DNA from: Apoda limacodes
Taxonomy: Eukaryota > Arthropoda > Insecta > Lepidoptera > Limacodidae
Assembly: GCA_946406115.1 (NCBI GenBank)
Contig: OX291544.1
Span: 19,795,521 to 19,859,520, forward strand
Length of the DNA stretch: 64,000 nucleotides
Direction of reading: 5' to 3'
Positions 46,776 through 57,049 of the stretch are shown piece after piece (positions within the stretch are counted from its first letter, which is position 1; every line of letters begins with the position of its first letter). The position numbers and the translations under genes are program-made. The notes beneath the pieces are model-generated. The model did no database searches. It worked only from the letters and a program-made list of their open reading frames with translations, and was not told the origin of the DNA.

Positions 46776-48084
46776 CTCATAAAGACTTAGGCAACTTATT
46801 CTGATTTATAGTACTGAAATACTACCAATAGTCATAGGCTGGAAATACTTGACGAAGCGCGTTCACATAACGTAAGCCTAGGTTTCTGTTAGCTAGACGC
46901 ATTTTGCTGACTTTCTTTACGTTATTATATGACCATCTGACTCCTATCCGACAAAGGCGTATTAAAGAAAGAGCAGTCACGAAAACGCGATGGAAGGGAT
47001 GTTGCCTGGCCTCCAGGTTAACTGGAGCTATAAAGCTATTGAAGTCGACATCCTGAGCGCCATGCCTTCCTTCCAAAGACTAAATTAATCCCTGTGACGA
47101 CCACTAAAAGGCGGACTGCTTAAAAAAAACTTAGAGTCGTAATGCTTGCTTTTAGTACTAAACCTGCTATGACACCAATTATGATCGCGAGGAAGACAGT
47201 GAGGTCAAATGTAGATGCGCTCTCCCGCCGCTTACCTCTCTACCTCCTGTCATTACAGACGAAGTTCTGCAGACTATCAAAATTAAGTTTACTCCTGATT
47301 ATTATATAAATAAGTATTTTTGACGGGGGGATGTCGAGCTACATTTTTTGCGATGTAGTTAGGGTAGAAATATCCTAAACCCTCGTCATATAGATAATTT
47401 AGGTTACTAAACGGTTTGAGTAAACTTTATTAATGTTTACTACTACCACTAGACACATAGTACATTTCATAGACACTAAGTATAACCATTTCGGATTTTG
47501 GACAACAGAACAGTGGCACTGCATCTCAGATTTCATGGAGCACATTTATACCAATAGGTGCGCCATTTTTCGACGTGGCGACAGCTTTCAATAAATTCTA
47601 ACAGAACGGTTATTAAGCTGTTACATTTATAAGCTGTTCTACATACGCTGTGATCGCTCTTAACTGGTTTAATTTTATGCACTTGCTAATAGTAGCTTGC
47701 GAGTGAATGTTGGGTGACAGATTCGATGACCATATCAATATTAGAAATCTAATGAGAGCAGGAATGAGATCTAGCTGTGGTAAGTTGATTATTTTAAGAG
47801 CTTTCTTGAATTTGACCCCGTTTACCCCGTCGCAGTAGCTTCGTAGGCCTGAGGCCCAAGGGACATAATATCAAGAGATTGTTAAAGAAGAGTTCATTCA
47901 GTACTTCTATGGGGCGCAAACTTAGGCTAATGTTTTGTTGAAACGCTGTGTTGAGTATGTTCCAGCCTATGGTTGCCATTAACGGCGTAGTTAGTAGCAG
48001 TCATAATGTTAAAATTGAGTTTGTTTATAAGTCTGTCGAGAACCTTGCGTACGTTCTACTCAGGATAGGTGGTTTTTATCGGAA
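46776..48084. other. Core of the long-TIR element; no recognised gene
   Basis: Minus-strand frames of 84 (46822-47076) and 61 codons (47794-47979) have no motif that I know. Near 47190-47345 the plus strand reads LSRRLPLYLL and then reaches 'acggggggatgtcgagctac', which resembles the polypurine tract and LTR start of a gypsy-type element, but no partner LTR is present. Confidence 0.35.
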
Positions 48085-48208
48085 TCTAACGCGACGATGA
48101 TCAGCTGATGGTTGGTTAGTCTAGCCTAGTGGCTATTCTTATTCACCAAGCGGACTCCGCCCTGCTATACACATCATGTCGCATAATGCATCTGCCCCTG
48201 AATTTTCT

Positions 48209-48212
48209 CTCC

Positions 48213-48249
<37 letters not shown>
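48209..48249. repeat. (CT)n microsatellite
   Basis: An almost pure CT run of about 34 bases with a C/T-rich lead-in, within the right arm of the long-TIR element. The left arm has a matching purine-rich stretch near 46575-46615. Confidence 0.85.
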
Positions 48250-48254
<5 letters not shown>

Positions 48255-48686
48255 CTCATCATCTGTCGGTTTTTCTATCTCTAGGTAGTGTCATGGAACA
48301 AGTTAATGGAATATATATCTTATATATGAACATTTTAGGAGAAAACTGAAACAAAACTATATCGATAGCAAAAATATAAAAAAAAAACTTTTTGATGTAG
48401 GATTACAACTAAAGTATTAGAGATACATAAATAATCTATCTTAGCCTTTTTATAGGAAATTTAATAAGTTAAAGTTTTTGTTTACACGATTTCATCGTAT
48501 TTATAATTATTGCCGAGATATAAGCAAAAAACTGAAAAAGGGTACCTTTTTTCCAAGATGGCGGCGCGAGTGCAACTGGTGTCGATGGGGACTGTTAGTA
48601 TGCACAACGGGAGGTCTTAATGAACATGTACACCAAAATTCAAAACTCTACCAGTTAATGTTGTTTTATTTTTTAATTTGACTGGA

Positions 48687-49380
48687 CTATAAGGTTACGC
48701 TGAAAATGAAAATGACTTTAGGTTTAAGTTTTGGTGTTTTGAGTTTGTATGAAGCAAATATTAGGTCATGGTGAGAGAAGCCAGGCGCAGCAATCTGTCC
48801 ATGGGAAGAAATACGTTCGGGTTGGAGAGTGAGTATAAGATCTAGTAGAGTGTGAGAATCATTAACATGATAGGTGGGGCTTAGTTTGAGGATACTAGTG
48901 TTAGTTGAGTTACACAAGTTTTTCAGTTTATTAGACCTTGTGTCATTACGTAACAAGCAGGTATTAAAGTCACCCATCAATAAAAAGTGATCGTAACTAG
49001 GTAAATGTATTTCAAGTAATTGTTCTAGTTGGTCAAAATAGTTGATAGTGGGGGGTGCATATACCACACCAAGAAGGAATAGGGTGGAACGTATATTAAT
49101 TTCTATGAAAATAAATTCTATTGAAGCAGAATAATTAGATGGGGATTGTTGAATTACTTTAAAGTTTAGATATGATCTTAGAAATATTGCCACACCACCT
49201 CCGCCTTTGTCTGTGCGGTCATTCCGGATTAACACGTAGCCCGGAAGTGCATACGAGGTAGACATCAGGGTGGGCCTTAAAAAGGCTGAAAGGCTGAGAC
49301 AGGACACGCATGGATTCGATTGCTATTCAAAGTAGTAAGTAAATCTGAATAGTGGGCCGGAATGCTCTGAGCATTAATAT
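48687..49380 (-). pseudogene. LINE ORF2 endonuclease domain (main part)
   Basis: The minus-strand frame from 49307 (206 codons) shows YALPGYVLIRNDRTDKGGGG, VAIFLR, VVYAPP, the catalytic LLMGDFNTCLL and a terminal SHHDLIF, i.e. an exonuclease-endonuclease-phosphatase fold domain of an APE-type LINE. Upstream, in another frame, 49380-49310 reads NAQSIPAHYSDLLTTLNSNR, the classical start of the domain, so there is a frameshift near 49290. The N-terminal side continues across the CR1-like insertion at 51210. The element inserted at 48662 cuts off its 3' side. Confidence 0.8.
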
Positions 49381-51201
49381 TTTTTTTTTTTTTTTTATAC
49401 CACTAAGGTGGCAAACAAGCCTACGGTCCGCCTGATGGTAAGCGGTCACCGTAGCCTATGGACGCTTGCAACACCAGGGGCATCACTCGCGCGTTGCCGA
49501 CCCTTCAGAAATCTAATAACTTCTTTTTTGAAGAACCCCATACTGTAGTCCTTAGATAAAACCTTGGCAGGGAGCTCATTCCACAACCCAAGGGTTCGCG
49601 GGAGGAAGTTTCTCTGAAACCGCACTGTTCGCGACCATTTTGGTTCCAAAGTGTGAGAATGAATTCCCTGTCGATGGCGAGCGGTGCGATGGTAGAAAGT
49701 AGCCGTGGGCATCATTTCGAACAATTCCTCAGAACACAATCCATTGTACAAGCGGTAGAACACACACAGGGAGGCAAAGTCTCTCCTCAGACTTAAGGGT
49801 TCGATACCGCAAGTGAGTTTGGGATCGTCGACAATTCTCACAGCCCGTCGTTGAACCGAGTCAAAAAGGCCAAGCTGGTATCCGGGTGCACCCGCCCAGA
49901 GATGGCAGCAGTACTCCATATGAGGCCGGACTTGCGACTTGTAAAGTAGCAACCTTTGCCCCGACGTGAAGTACTGCTTCGCTCTGTTGAGTACACCAAG
50001 TTTTTTGGACGCCAGCTTTACCTTGCCTAGCAAATGATCTCGGAACTGAACATCGCTGGAGATGTCAACGCCAAGGATCCCAATGCTCTTGGAGATGGAG
50101 AGGGGAGTGTTCTGGAATTGTGGGACTACAGTGAATGGGGTTTTCTTAGCGGTGAACGCGCAGACTTGTGTCTTTGAAGGGTTGAATCGGACCAAGTTTT
50201 CCCGCCCCCAGTCAGAGACCTTGGACAGACCGATCTCGATTTGAGACACAAGTTCTTCACGCTTTTCCTCCACAACGGAACGTGGGATGCTTGCACGGCC
50301 CGTGTAATAAGCGTCTCCAGTACTGTCATCTGCATAGCAATGTATGTTGTTGATGTCCAACATATTATTGATGTGCAGTAGAAACAGCGTAGGAGACAGC
50401 ACAGAGCCTTGCGGGACACCAGCATTAATGTCCATGCTATCAGAGCAACTACCGTCAACTACGGCTCGTATGCTTCTGCCGGACAAAAAGCTAGCCACCC
50501 ATTTGCACAAACCCTCGGGCACTCCGTAAGAAGGCAACTTCGATAGAAGACCCCGGTGCCAGACCCGATCGAACGCCTTCGCTATGTCTAGGCTACATGC
50601 CAATGCCTCCCCCTGACTCTCAATGGCTAGTGCCCATCGGTGTGTGAGATACACTAGAAGGTCACCAGTTGAGCGACCGTGGCGAAAGCCATATTGACGG
50701 TCACTGATCAGGTCGTGTTTTTCTAGGTATCTCAAAAGCTGTGTGTTGATCACACGCTCCATCACCTTGGAGAGGAGAGAGGTTATAGCGATAGGCCTGT
50801 AATTCGATGGATCTGATCTATCGCCCTTTTTGGGCACCGGGTGCACATTTGCAGTCTTCCATGAAGACGGAAATTGCCTAGTGTGGTAGGAAAGCGTGAA
50901 GAGGCGCGTGAGTACAGGACATAACTCAGGAGCACACTGCTTAAGCACCACTGCTGGTATGCCGTCTGGCCCACTCGACTTATGAACGTCTAGGGAAAGC
51001 AACGCCCGCCGGACCTCGCGCTGTGTTATAGTGATTTCCGGCATGGTCTTACCGCACCACGGTAAAGTAGGTGGTACAGCGCCTTCGTCGTTCACATTCG
51101 AGTTAGAGGCAAAGAGACTGCCCAATAGATCGGCTTTCTCTTTTGCACTGTGGGCCAAGTCACCATCGGTCTTTCGCAGTGGTGGTAATGACGACTGGCA
51201 T
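49381..51201 (-). mobile_element. 5'-truncated CR1-like LINE inserted in the endonuclease of the host LINE
   Basis: A 16-base T run (49381-49396, the poly(A) tail on the minus strand) marks the 3' end; the 5' end is at about 51201. The flanks 'gcattaatat' and 'atattcagat' share ATAT(T), a short target duplication. Deleting the insert gives an uninterrupted host frame (RNLNINAQSIPAHYSD). Truncation removed the endonuclease. Fragments of the same family's tail are at 6941-7010 and 13838-13990. Confidence 0.85.
49446..51158 (-). CDS. Reverse transcriptase ORF of the CR1-like LINE, uninterrupted 570 codons
   Basis: A single open frame with RT blocks in order: GPDGIPAVVLKQ (about 63-74), NYRPIAITSLLSKVMERVIN (119-138), RQYGFRHGRSTGDLL (154-168), motif A LDIAKAFDRVWH with D191, motif B NAGVPQGSVLSPTLF (245-259), motif C CYADDSTGD with YADD at 275-278, and LGVDISSD further on. 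The C-terminal third (SQVRPHMEYCCHLWAGAP..RRAVRIVDDP) is typical of Jockey/CR1-superfamily elements such as the lepidopteran Zenon/Daphne groups; the exact clade is inferred. The frame is open to about 51195 (PPLRKTDGDLAHSAKEK), so the ATG at 51158 is arbitrary. All catalytic residues are present, but the endonuclease is missing, so it is not autonomous. Confidence 0.85.
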   Translation of the reverse strand: MAHSAKEKADLLGSLFASNSNVNDEGAVPPTLPWCGKTMPEITITQREVRRALLSLDVHKSSGPDGIPAVVLKQCAPELCPVLTRLFTLSYHTRQFPSSWKTANVHPVPKKGDRSDPSNYRPIAITSLLSKVMERVINTQLLRYLEKHDLISDRQYGFRHGRSTGDLLVYLTHRWALAIESQGEALACSLDIAKAFDRVWHRGLLSKLPSYGVPEGLCKWVASFLSGRSIRAVVDGSCSDSMDINAGVPQGSVLSPTLFLLHINNMLDINNIHCYADDSTGDAYYTGRASIPRSVVEEKREELVSQIEIGLSKVSDWGRENLVRFNPSKTQVCAFTAKKTPFTVVPQFQNTPLSISKSIGILGVDISSDVQFRDHLLGKVKLASKKLGVLNRAKQYFTSGQRLLLYKSQVRPHMEYCCHLWAGAPGYQLGLFDSVQRRAVRIVDDPKLTCGIEPLSLRRDFASLCVFYRLYNGLCSEELFEMMPTATFYHRTARHRQGIHSHTLEPKWSRTVRFQRNFLPRTLGLWNELPAKVLSKDYSMGFFKKEVIRFLKGRQRASDAPGVASVHRLR

Positions 51202-51350
51202 ATATTCAGATTACGTTCACAGGAAGCAAAAGTATCTTAAAGAATATCACTTAAGTGTTCATCGGTAGAGAGAAACGAAAGATCTTCACTTGACTCTGCA
51301 GTAGAGAAGTATTCGGGCTCAGAACCCGATGAGTTATTCAATTGAAAAAA
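51202..51350 (-). pseudogene. N-terminal codons of the host LINE ORF2
   Basis: The minus strand reads NNSSGSEPEYFSTAESSEDL, a stop, then DTFASCERNLNI, which joins across the insertion to NAQSIPAHYSD. It shows that the CR1-like element landed right at the start of the endonuclease domain. Confidence 0.6.
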
Positions 51351-52095
51351 CAAAAAATAAAATAAAAACTACATAAAGATATATTTAAATATGTGTGTAT
51401 AGTGTGCGTATGTGTGTGCTCAATGCAAGTAACTTAGCAGTACAGTGCCATAGGAATTCCACAGATACTTCCGGTTAACTGAGAAAAACAAATGTACCTA
51501 TTAAGTAGTAATAGGTTTAAGCAATTTTGTAAGTTTACAATATAAATGTGCCATATTTATGCATGTAGACAATATAGCAGATTTAATACAAAAACATAAA
51601 CAAGAAATCAGGAATTTATAAAAAATATACATAACGTTTTACGGGTTTTACGATTTAACATTTGGAAGCTAATACCTTGCTACCAGAACCGTAAAAAAAA
51701 AAGAAAATAAGAAAAAGTAAACTGAATATTATGCTCTGTGGTCTGTCTGCCAAGTTTTATAACATATAACTTCAATCAAAATTGTTCATCTTAGGGTAAT
51801 AACTAAATAAAGTAAAATTTTAATCAATAAGAGGGTAAACAATTAAGATTATAATGTATTATCTAAAATATGTAGGTAAATATCTCTGAATTGCAAAAGG
51901 ATTTATCTTTAAGGTAAGCAAGCACTTAGTACTTAAATATGTGTATATGTACTGAACTAATGTATCTGATCTTTATGTTACCTATATTAACTGTAATTAT
52001 TTCTTTTCAGTGCGCCGAGATCGGCTATTGTCAGTCTTCGGACGAGCAGCCGGCTTAACGACAGGGACCGGAATATTTCGTAACTGTTCTAACCA
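51351..52095. other. Inter-ORF region of the LINE; no gene seen
   Basis: AT-rich sequence between ORF1 and ORF2 with no motif or ORF. Confidence 0.4.
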
Positions 52096-52740
52096 CTAGG
52101 CTCGAACTTTGCTGCCATCAGACAGTTTGATGTAAATATTGCCGTTAAAGGTCCAGCTGTTGTGCATACCATGGATTTGTCGAGCTTCCTGGAAAATTTC
52201 TCTACGCCGGTCTGTCAAGAACTCAGCCAAGGAGATGATGCTGCCCTTCAACTCTTTTTTTGTAAACCATGTTTCTGTTCGCACACTATTGTTTGAAAAC
52301 TGAATAGGCCGCGGACGGTCAGTGTTTAGCTTGCCGAGCCTGAAGCAAGACTTGATATTGTCAGTGCTGAGTGTCATTTTTTCCCTTGCGCCCCCTTTTA
52401 GTTACTCTGACCTGAAATTCTTTAGTTTCAACTTTGTGATGGCTAAGTCAACAACAACACTATTGAGACATTCATTAGAGCTTTCTTGTCCCCCCGGACT
52501 AGTAAAGACTTACAGCGGCTCCTGTTGTCTAGATCATCTACAATCTGTATAACTGATTGGAATTGGGCTTTTAAAGTTTCTAAAGCAGTTTTAGTAGCCT
52601 CCTTGAAGCTGTTGAAGATTGGGATTCTTGCTCTCTAGTTGAGTCTGAAATTTCTTCATGCTTTCCTCAAACTTCATCTCTAGTGCTTTTATTGAATCCT
52701 CACTGCTGGTTTTGGATGTATTTTTCTTGGCGGTAGACAT
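52096..52740 (-). pseudogene. LINE ORF1 (coiled-coil plus Baculo_FP/L1-type RNA-binding domain), frameshifted
   Basis: The minus strand starts at ATG 52740 with MSTAKKNTSKTSSEDSIKAL and a helical stretch (EMKFEESMKKFQTQL). It then shifts frame near 52590 (KTALETLKAQFQSVIQIVDD), and the C-terminal part is open from 52377: CFRLGKLNTDRPRPIQ, SLAEFLTDRRREIFQEAR and WTFNGNIYIKLSDGS, ending at 52096. This C-terminal pattern (FRxGK.....RP, LT.RR..IF..AR, WT.NG.I..K..DG) is characteristic of ORF1 proteins of insect Jockey/CR1 LINEs related to baculovirus FP proteins. ORF1p binds the element's RNA. Frame breaks make this one inactive. Confidence 0.75.
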
Positions 52741-53020
52741 CTTACAGTGACTTAATAAAAGTGAAGTGATGATGTAAGCAGAAAAGTGGAACAAATTGGC
52801 TAATGCACGTAACTTGATGCTGGGTTATTTGATTTTTGAAAATTGATCGTGAAAGTGACAGTTGAATGATACTGAGAATAACCCAGTAAAATTTATGTAA
52901 CTTATGTTGATTTTCTATTTTTAATTAATAAAATTGATCAGCTGATACAAATGTATGTATTGACGTTTTTACTGCCTACCTTCTAAAAGTCTCATGCAAC
53001 GTTCAAAAGCATAAGCCATG
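52741..53020. other. LINE 5' UTR (approximate end)
   Basis: Non-coding stretch between the ORF1 start and the point where similarity to the piggyBac-like element resumes ('tttgtaagatacttaaaac'). Confidence 0.4.
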
Positions 53021-53189
53021 AAAGTTAATATTCAATATGTTTGTAAGATACTTAAAACATTTTTATTTATTTATTTTAAATTAAATCCAAGTAAAAAAAA
53101 GGAAATAAGTAAGAAAAAAAAAACAAAAACAAAACAAATAATTTGTTAAGAGTCTGATACATTTGGGTTCATATCAAAATCATTACAAC

Positions 53190-53533
53190 AAACATTCTGC
53201 TGCTGCTTGCCAGCCTTCATACGTCCCCACTGCTGGGGCACGGCCTACCCTCTTAAGCGAGGGTGATCGGGCTATAGTCCACACGCGGGCACAGTGCGGA
53301 TTGTGGACTTCACGTACGTCATTTTTTTTTCTTGTCGTATGCAGGTTTCCGCACGATGTTTTCCTTCACGGAAAAGCCAGTGGTGTGAATAAATTTATCA
53401 GTGTACTTGAGAAATTAAGAAAAGACTCATTGGTACACGCCGACCCCGGGGTTCAAACTTCCGCCACTTGGGACGTGAAGTGAAATTTAAACCCCTCGGC
53501 CACCACCGACTTCCTCGGCCACCAGCGACAAAA
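53190..53533 (+). mobile_element. Lepidopteran SINE-like repeat inserted in the piggyBac-like right arm
   Basis: It interrupts a stretch that is continuous in the sister copy at about 24035-24050. Landmarks are 'gcacggcctaccctctta', 'tatagtccacacgcgggcac', 'gcaggtttccgcacgatgtt' and 'ttccttcacggaaaagccag', with a B-box-like GGGGTTCAAACTT near the end. I recognise it as a common lepidopteran repeat; a tRNA-derived origin is an inference. A 106-codon ORF through it (53163-53483) is not a gene. Confidence 0.6.
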
Positions 53534-53886
53534 ATTCTAACTGTACTAAATTATGAAAAACCTATAAACTAGTTGTTACTATTTGCAGAGCAAATATCGC
53601 ACAAATAATATTCTTTATTAGTGCATTTATTACAGACAGTTTTTTTTGCACTTACGGCACTTAAAAATACTAATTAAGATAAAAATGATCCAGGGGCAGT
53701 TATAGGTAGATCGCTTTTTTGCCATTAACTATTCTTGTTACAAATTAACTAACATTTTACATTTTAATTTTTATAAAAACAACAAATTACTAAAAGTCAA
53801 AATGTTTTACGGGCCTTAATAAAAAGTTAGATACGATATACTTAATATGCCGGTAGGACAAAAATGGGACGGCGGAACTTCCAGTG

Positions 53887-53995
53887 TTGAATTTAAATTA
53901 TGTAAAAAAAAGTAATTATACAAAGAAAAATTTATTTGTTATGCATTTTTATCATTTAGGCAGCCTTTAATCTTATAATATTAATATAATAAAGT
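53887..53995. other. Spacer between the nest and the palindromic MITE
   Basis: Short AT-rich stretch, nothing seen. Confidence 0.4.
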
Positions 53996-54510
53996 GATGT
54001 GGGAGAGATAGGTCACGCACTGGCCAAACAATTTTGCCGAATATTCGGCTATTCGGCCAAAAAGCTCGCAAAATATTAAGTATTCAGTGTGTGGCCGAAT
54101 ATAATATTCGTTGCAAGTTAGTTTAAAATAGCTTAAGCATTAAAATTACACTGTATCCGTTTTTACAATAAAATTCCTGCAAAAGTATGTAAATTAAATT
54201 TAAAAAAAGTTTAAATTTGGAAAGAACTGAAACTTGTCCAAAAAGCCGTATTATATACTTTTATTATATAAATAATATTTTTATAGAATAGGCTTTTTGA
54301 AAAAGTTTCTGTTCTTCACAATTTTAAACTTTTATAAATTTTATTTCTCATACACAAAATTTATTTATATTATATACATTGTAATTTTTATGATTTATCC
54401 TTTTAAGACTAACTTGCAACGAATACTTTATTTAGCCATACGCCGAATACCGAATAGCCGAATATTCGGCAAAAGTATTTGGCCAGCGCGTCACCTCTCT
54501 CTCCCACATC
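53996..54510. mobile_element. 515-bp palindromic MITE
   Basis: The ends GATGTGGGAGAGATAGGTCA and GATGTGGGAGAGAGAGGTGA (reverse complement of the right end) begin an inverted repeat that runs almost to the centre. Matching inner landmarks are 'gccgaatattcggct' near both ends, 'tattcgttgcaagttagt' against 'actaacttgcaacgaata', and 'aaaaagccgtatta' against 'gaataggctttttga'. The whole unit could fold into one long hairpin. A partial relative ('cggccgaataccgaatag', 'gcgttgcaagcc') is at 54741-54802. Confidence 0.8.
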
Positions 54511-55149
54511 GCGCCACCCGCGCGATAATCACATAGCCATCACATGTTTAGTTTGGTGCTCATAGTAAATACGAATATTTTTGTGTTCTCTAAAAGTAAA
54601 ATTGCGTAAGCCTAATAAAATAGTAATCAATTACGGCCGCTAAAAAGAACTCGCCTATAGTACGGAAGATGATAATACATGATTATTTTATATAAAATAT
54701 CTTTATTTCACCCTATCCTACTACAATAGAAAATCTTAAGTAGGTATTCGGTGCCTGGCCGAATACCGAATAGTTTCCGAATATGCGTTGCAAGCCTAAT
54801 CTATTGTCCTTAATCGCATGTCGATCATAGCAATTTTGTGTCTATTGCATGTATTACAATTATGAATATCGCTATTCTTGTTAAAGCAATAACTAAAATA
54901 AATTATGTAATACTTTAGACTTAACACGTGTAGACTTTAAGATATACATTTTTTTATTTTAACCGAATGTATATGTAAATAAATATGTCTTTCATTAAAT
55001 GTTTTAAAAACCTATAGGTATATACAACTTTTTCATAATTCCTCCTCTTTTTCATAAAAATCTCGAAAACACGTATGACATAAATTGTGTTTTAGAAAAT
55101 ATAACTAAGTTTCAATAAATTTTATTAATACCCATACATAACCCCATTC
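54511..55149. other. No gene seen; small MITE fragment at 54741-54802
   Basis: AT-rich spacer with a short fragment of the palindromic MITE family ('ctggccgaataccgaatag'). Confidence 0.4.
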
Positions 55150-55825
55150 ATCAGAAAAGTAGCTGAAGTATACTATCCCGGCGGTAGCTTTATCTACATA
55201 ATAGCTGATCCGGCGAACGTTGTTTTGCTTTTTAATACAACTGTCGCACCAACCTATTGTGAATGGTTTGTACTAATTCAGAAACCTTCCCTGGCGTGAT
55301 ATGCTCACAACTTACCAAAATTTTCATTACAATCGGTTTACGCTTATTGCGCGAGTCCGACTCGCACTTGACCCTGTCTGACTCGCACTTCACCCTTTTT
55401 TCTTTTTTAAACATTCCCCGGCGTGTGATTAACAACTTAGCAAAATTTTTATTACAATCGGTTTACCCTTATTGCGCGAGTCCGACTCGCACTTGACCCT
55501 TTCGAAACCCTTTCTACCTCTTTTTAGCCCCGTTGAGGGATGAATGTCAATAAAATACGAAACGTGTCGTCCATCAATTCTGTTAAAAAAGGGTTATGCA
55601 ATATTTTAAGTAGATTGGACCAAGGAATCGCGTTGTCCCATACAAACTTTGCCCCCCTTTTTCACCCCGATAGGGTTAGAATTTCGGGAAATACTTTCTT
55701 ACCAGATGCCTACGGCATACAAAGAACACGCCCTCCAAGTTTCAGGTCTCTACGATCAGCGGTTTAGGCTGTGCGTTGATCATTCAAGCCAAAGCATTTT
55801 GTATATATAGATAAGTTGACAAATC
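55150..55825. mobile_element. Unclassified dispersed repeat, partly duplicated inside
   Basis: 'gcgcgagtccgactcgcact' and 'aaatttNcattacaatcggt' each occur twice (55260-55400 and 55400-55500), followed by 'ttcaccccgatagggttaga' and 'aagtttcaggtctctacgat'. These phrases are familiar from moth genomes as 3' ends of non-LTR elements, but I cannot name the family. It has no coding capacity. Confidence 0.5.
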
Positions 55826-57049
55826 TTTTGACCGCGAATGCTCCAGAACCAAGCCTATTCGCTTAACTAGCTATATGTGGACCTCAAGTGTCATGGTTAA
55901 TACCTAAGAATATTGTGTTATATACAAGATCTAACTGTTACCTATACGGTTCTTACCTGACTGACATTTCCGCATGACAAAATTAACTGCATTTGGTTTG
56001 GTTAAGTAAATTATTCATATTGAACCAGTCAACAACTTTAGCCATAATTTAACGTTACTTTATTTTTTTACCAGACAGCTGTTTACATTTTAAATATAAA
56101 ATCGTTGCATGTCCAAAATCAGTATGCGCAAATGAGTACTCGATTTGTGTCTGGCTTTCCGATAAAAAAACGAAACCTTTTTAGAAACCTTACTAGAGGC
56201 GACATGTTTGGATTAGAATAAAATATTATTTTTCAAGGCAATTTTCAAGTGGCTGGTATGTGGCTCGCAATTTTTAGGGTCTTTTGGCTTTTATATTTTC
56301 GTCACGTCTGTTTTGCAATCTGTATGACATAGCCTTATAGTTCCGCCGTCCTTGCATTTATTTCGATATATGTAACTAATATTGTAAGAATTGCACAATA
56401 TTTATAATATACGTTTATACGTTAGTCTTTGTTTATTCAAGAAATATGCAAAATTTCATAATTGTATGTATGTATGTATTTATTTATACTATCCACGTTT
56501 TTCTCAGAAAAAAGTCATAGGATTTAAATAATTATTTTTGATTGAATTAGGTACCGTTTAACTTAGCGCTGTATGGATGCTTCTATGTATGCCTAAACTA
56601 AAACATAGACTTGTCTTAACTAAGATAGTCTTGGATGAAAATATTGAGTCATACTCTTTACTAAAGGCAATAAAACAATTATTATACTGAGTATTAGGGT
56701 GTCATTTTGGTAGAGGATTTCCTCTGTATTAAACGTTCCCGGAAAATTTTGGGGATATTTGAAGCCGCAAGGTCGAGCAAAAAGTCAATATGTTTTTTTG
56801 ACAGCAGGTTGATTAGTTCCTCCCCCTGTGTTTTTAAGTTAACTAACGCTGCTATTCTAATTGTAACATATAAGGATTTAAAAGTTGTATTTCGTTGATT
56901 CTGATAAAAGTGCCAATAATTTTGTCCTTTATTCTACTGTCCGGCCATCTTCTCCAGCACTGAACGTATGTTGTGAATGCTCCCATCTAATCAAATAGTG
57001 AGAAATGTTATAAGCGTTACAATAATGTATAATATATAAAACTTGTACG
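55826..57049. other. No gene seen
   Basis: AT-rich spacer with a short (GTAT)n run at 56463-56479. Small ORFs are without motifs. Confidence 0.35.

Larger units (their letters stand above)
46184..48662. mobile_element. Long-TIR DNA element (about 2.5 kb, TIR arms about 0.58 kb) inserted in LINE ORF2
   Basis: 46184-46775 and 48085-48662 are imperfect inverted repeats. The left arm starts 'aacattaattggtagag' and the right arm ends 'ctctaccagttaatgtt'. Shared inner landmarks include 'gcgccgccatcttggaaaaa', 'ttttgcttatatctcggcaa', 'atgtgacatgatgtgtat' and 'catcagctgatcatcgtc'. LINE endonuclease ends at the right edge and the linker starts at the left edge. The right arm holds a (TC)n microsatellite. 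The 1.3-kb core (46776-48084) shows no recognisable transposase. Confidence 0.7.
41661..53020 (-). mobile_element. Jockey/CR1-group non-LTR retrotransposon (LINE), interrupted by three insertions
   Basis: The minus strand carries, in order, ORF1 (52740-52096), an inter-ORF region, an apurinic-type endonuclease (49380 down to 48687 plus N-terminal codons at 51340-51202), a linker (46183-45870), RT (43745-42780) and a C-terminal region (42603-41994). It then has a 3' UTR whose end (ATTAAGTTCGCCTATGTACA) leads into a (TTA)n tail. The simple-repeat tail, ORF1 type and EN/RT order fit the Jockey/CR1 superfamily. It sits inside a piggyBac-like element and is itself broken by elements at 43761-45855, 46184-48662 and 49381-51201. 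Frameshifts in ORF1 and RT show it is dead. The 5' limit near 53020 is approximate. Confidence 0.75.
41592..53886 (-). mobile_element. piggyBac-like element split by a nest of later insertions
   Basis: The left end (41592-41660) starts CACTAAAAGCACCAAAATTT after TTAA (41588-41591) and matches 23791-23866. The right part (about 53020-53886) matches the remainder of the 23791-24393 element and ends 'cggaacttccagtg' before a decayed TTGA. The minus strand keeps traces of the Cys-rich transposase tail (CRKCKK near 53650). Between the two halves lie about 11.3 kb of LINE and other insertions, and a further repeat is inserted at 53190-53533. Without the insertions the element would be about 0.6 kb. 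Confidence 0.7.

Noticed and set aside
48181..48260. CT microsatellite as a polypyrimidine tract or centromeric satellite
   Set aside because: It is a simple run inside one arm of the long-TIR element, with no exon behind it and no long array.
53163..53483. 106-codon plus-strand ORF as a gene
   Set aside because: It runs through a SINE-like repeat inserted in a piggyBac-like element.
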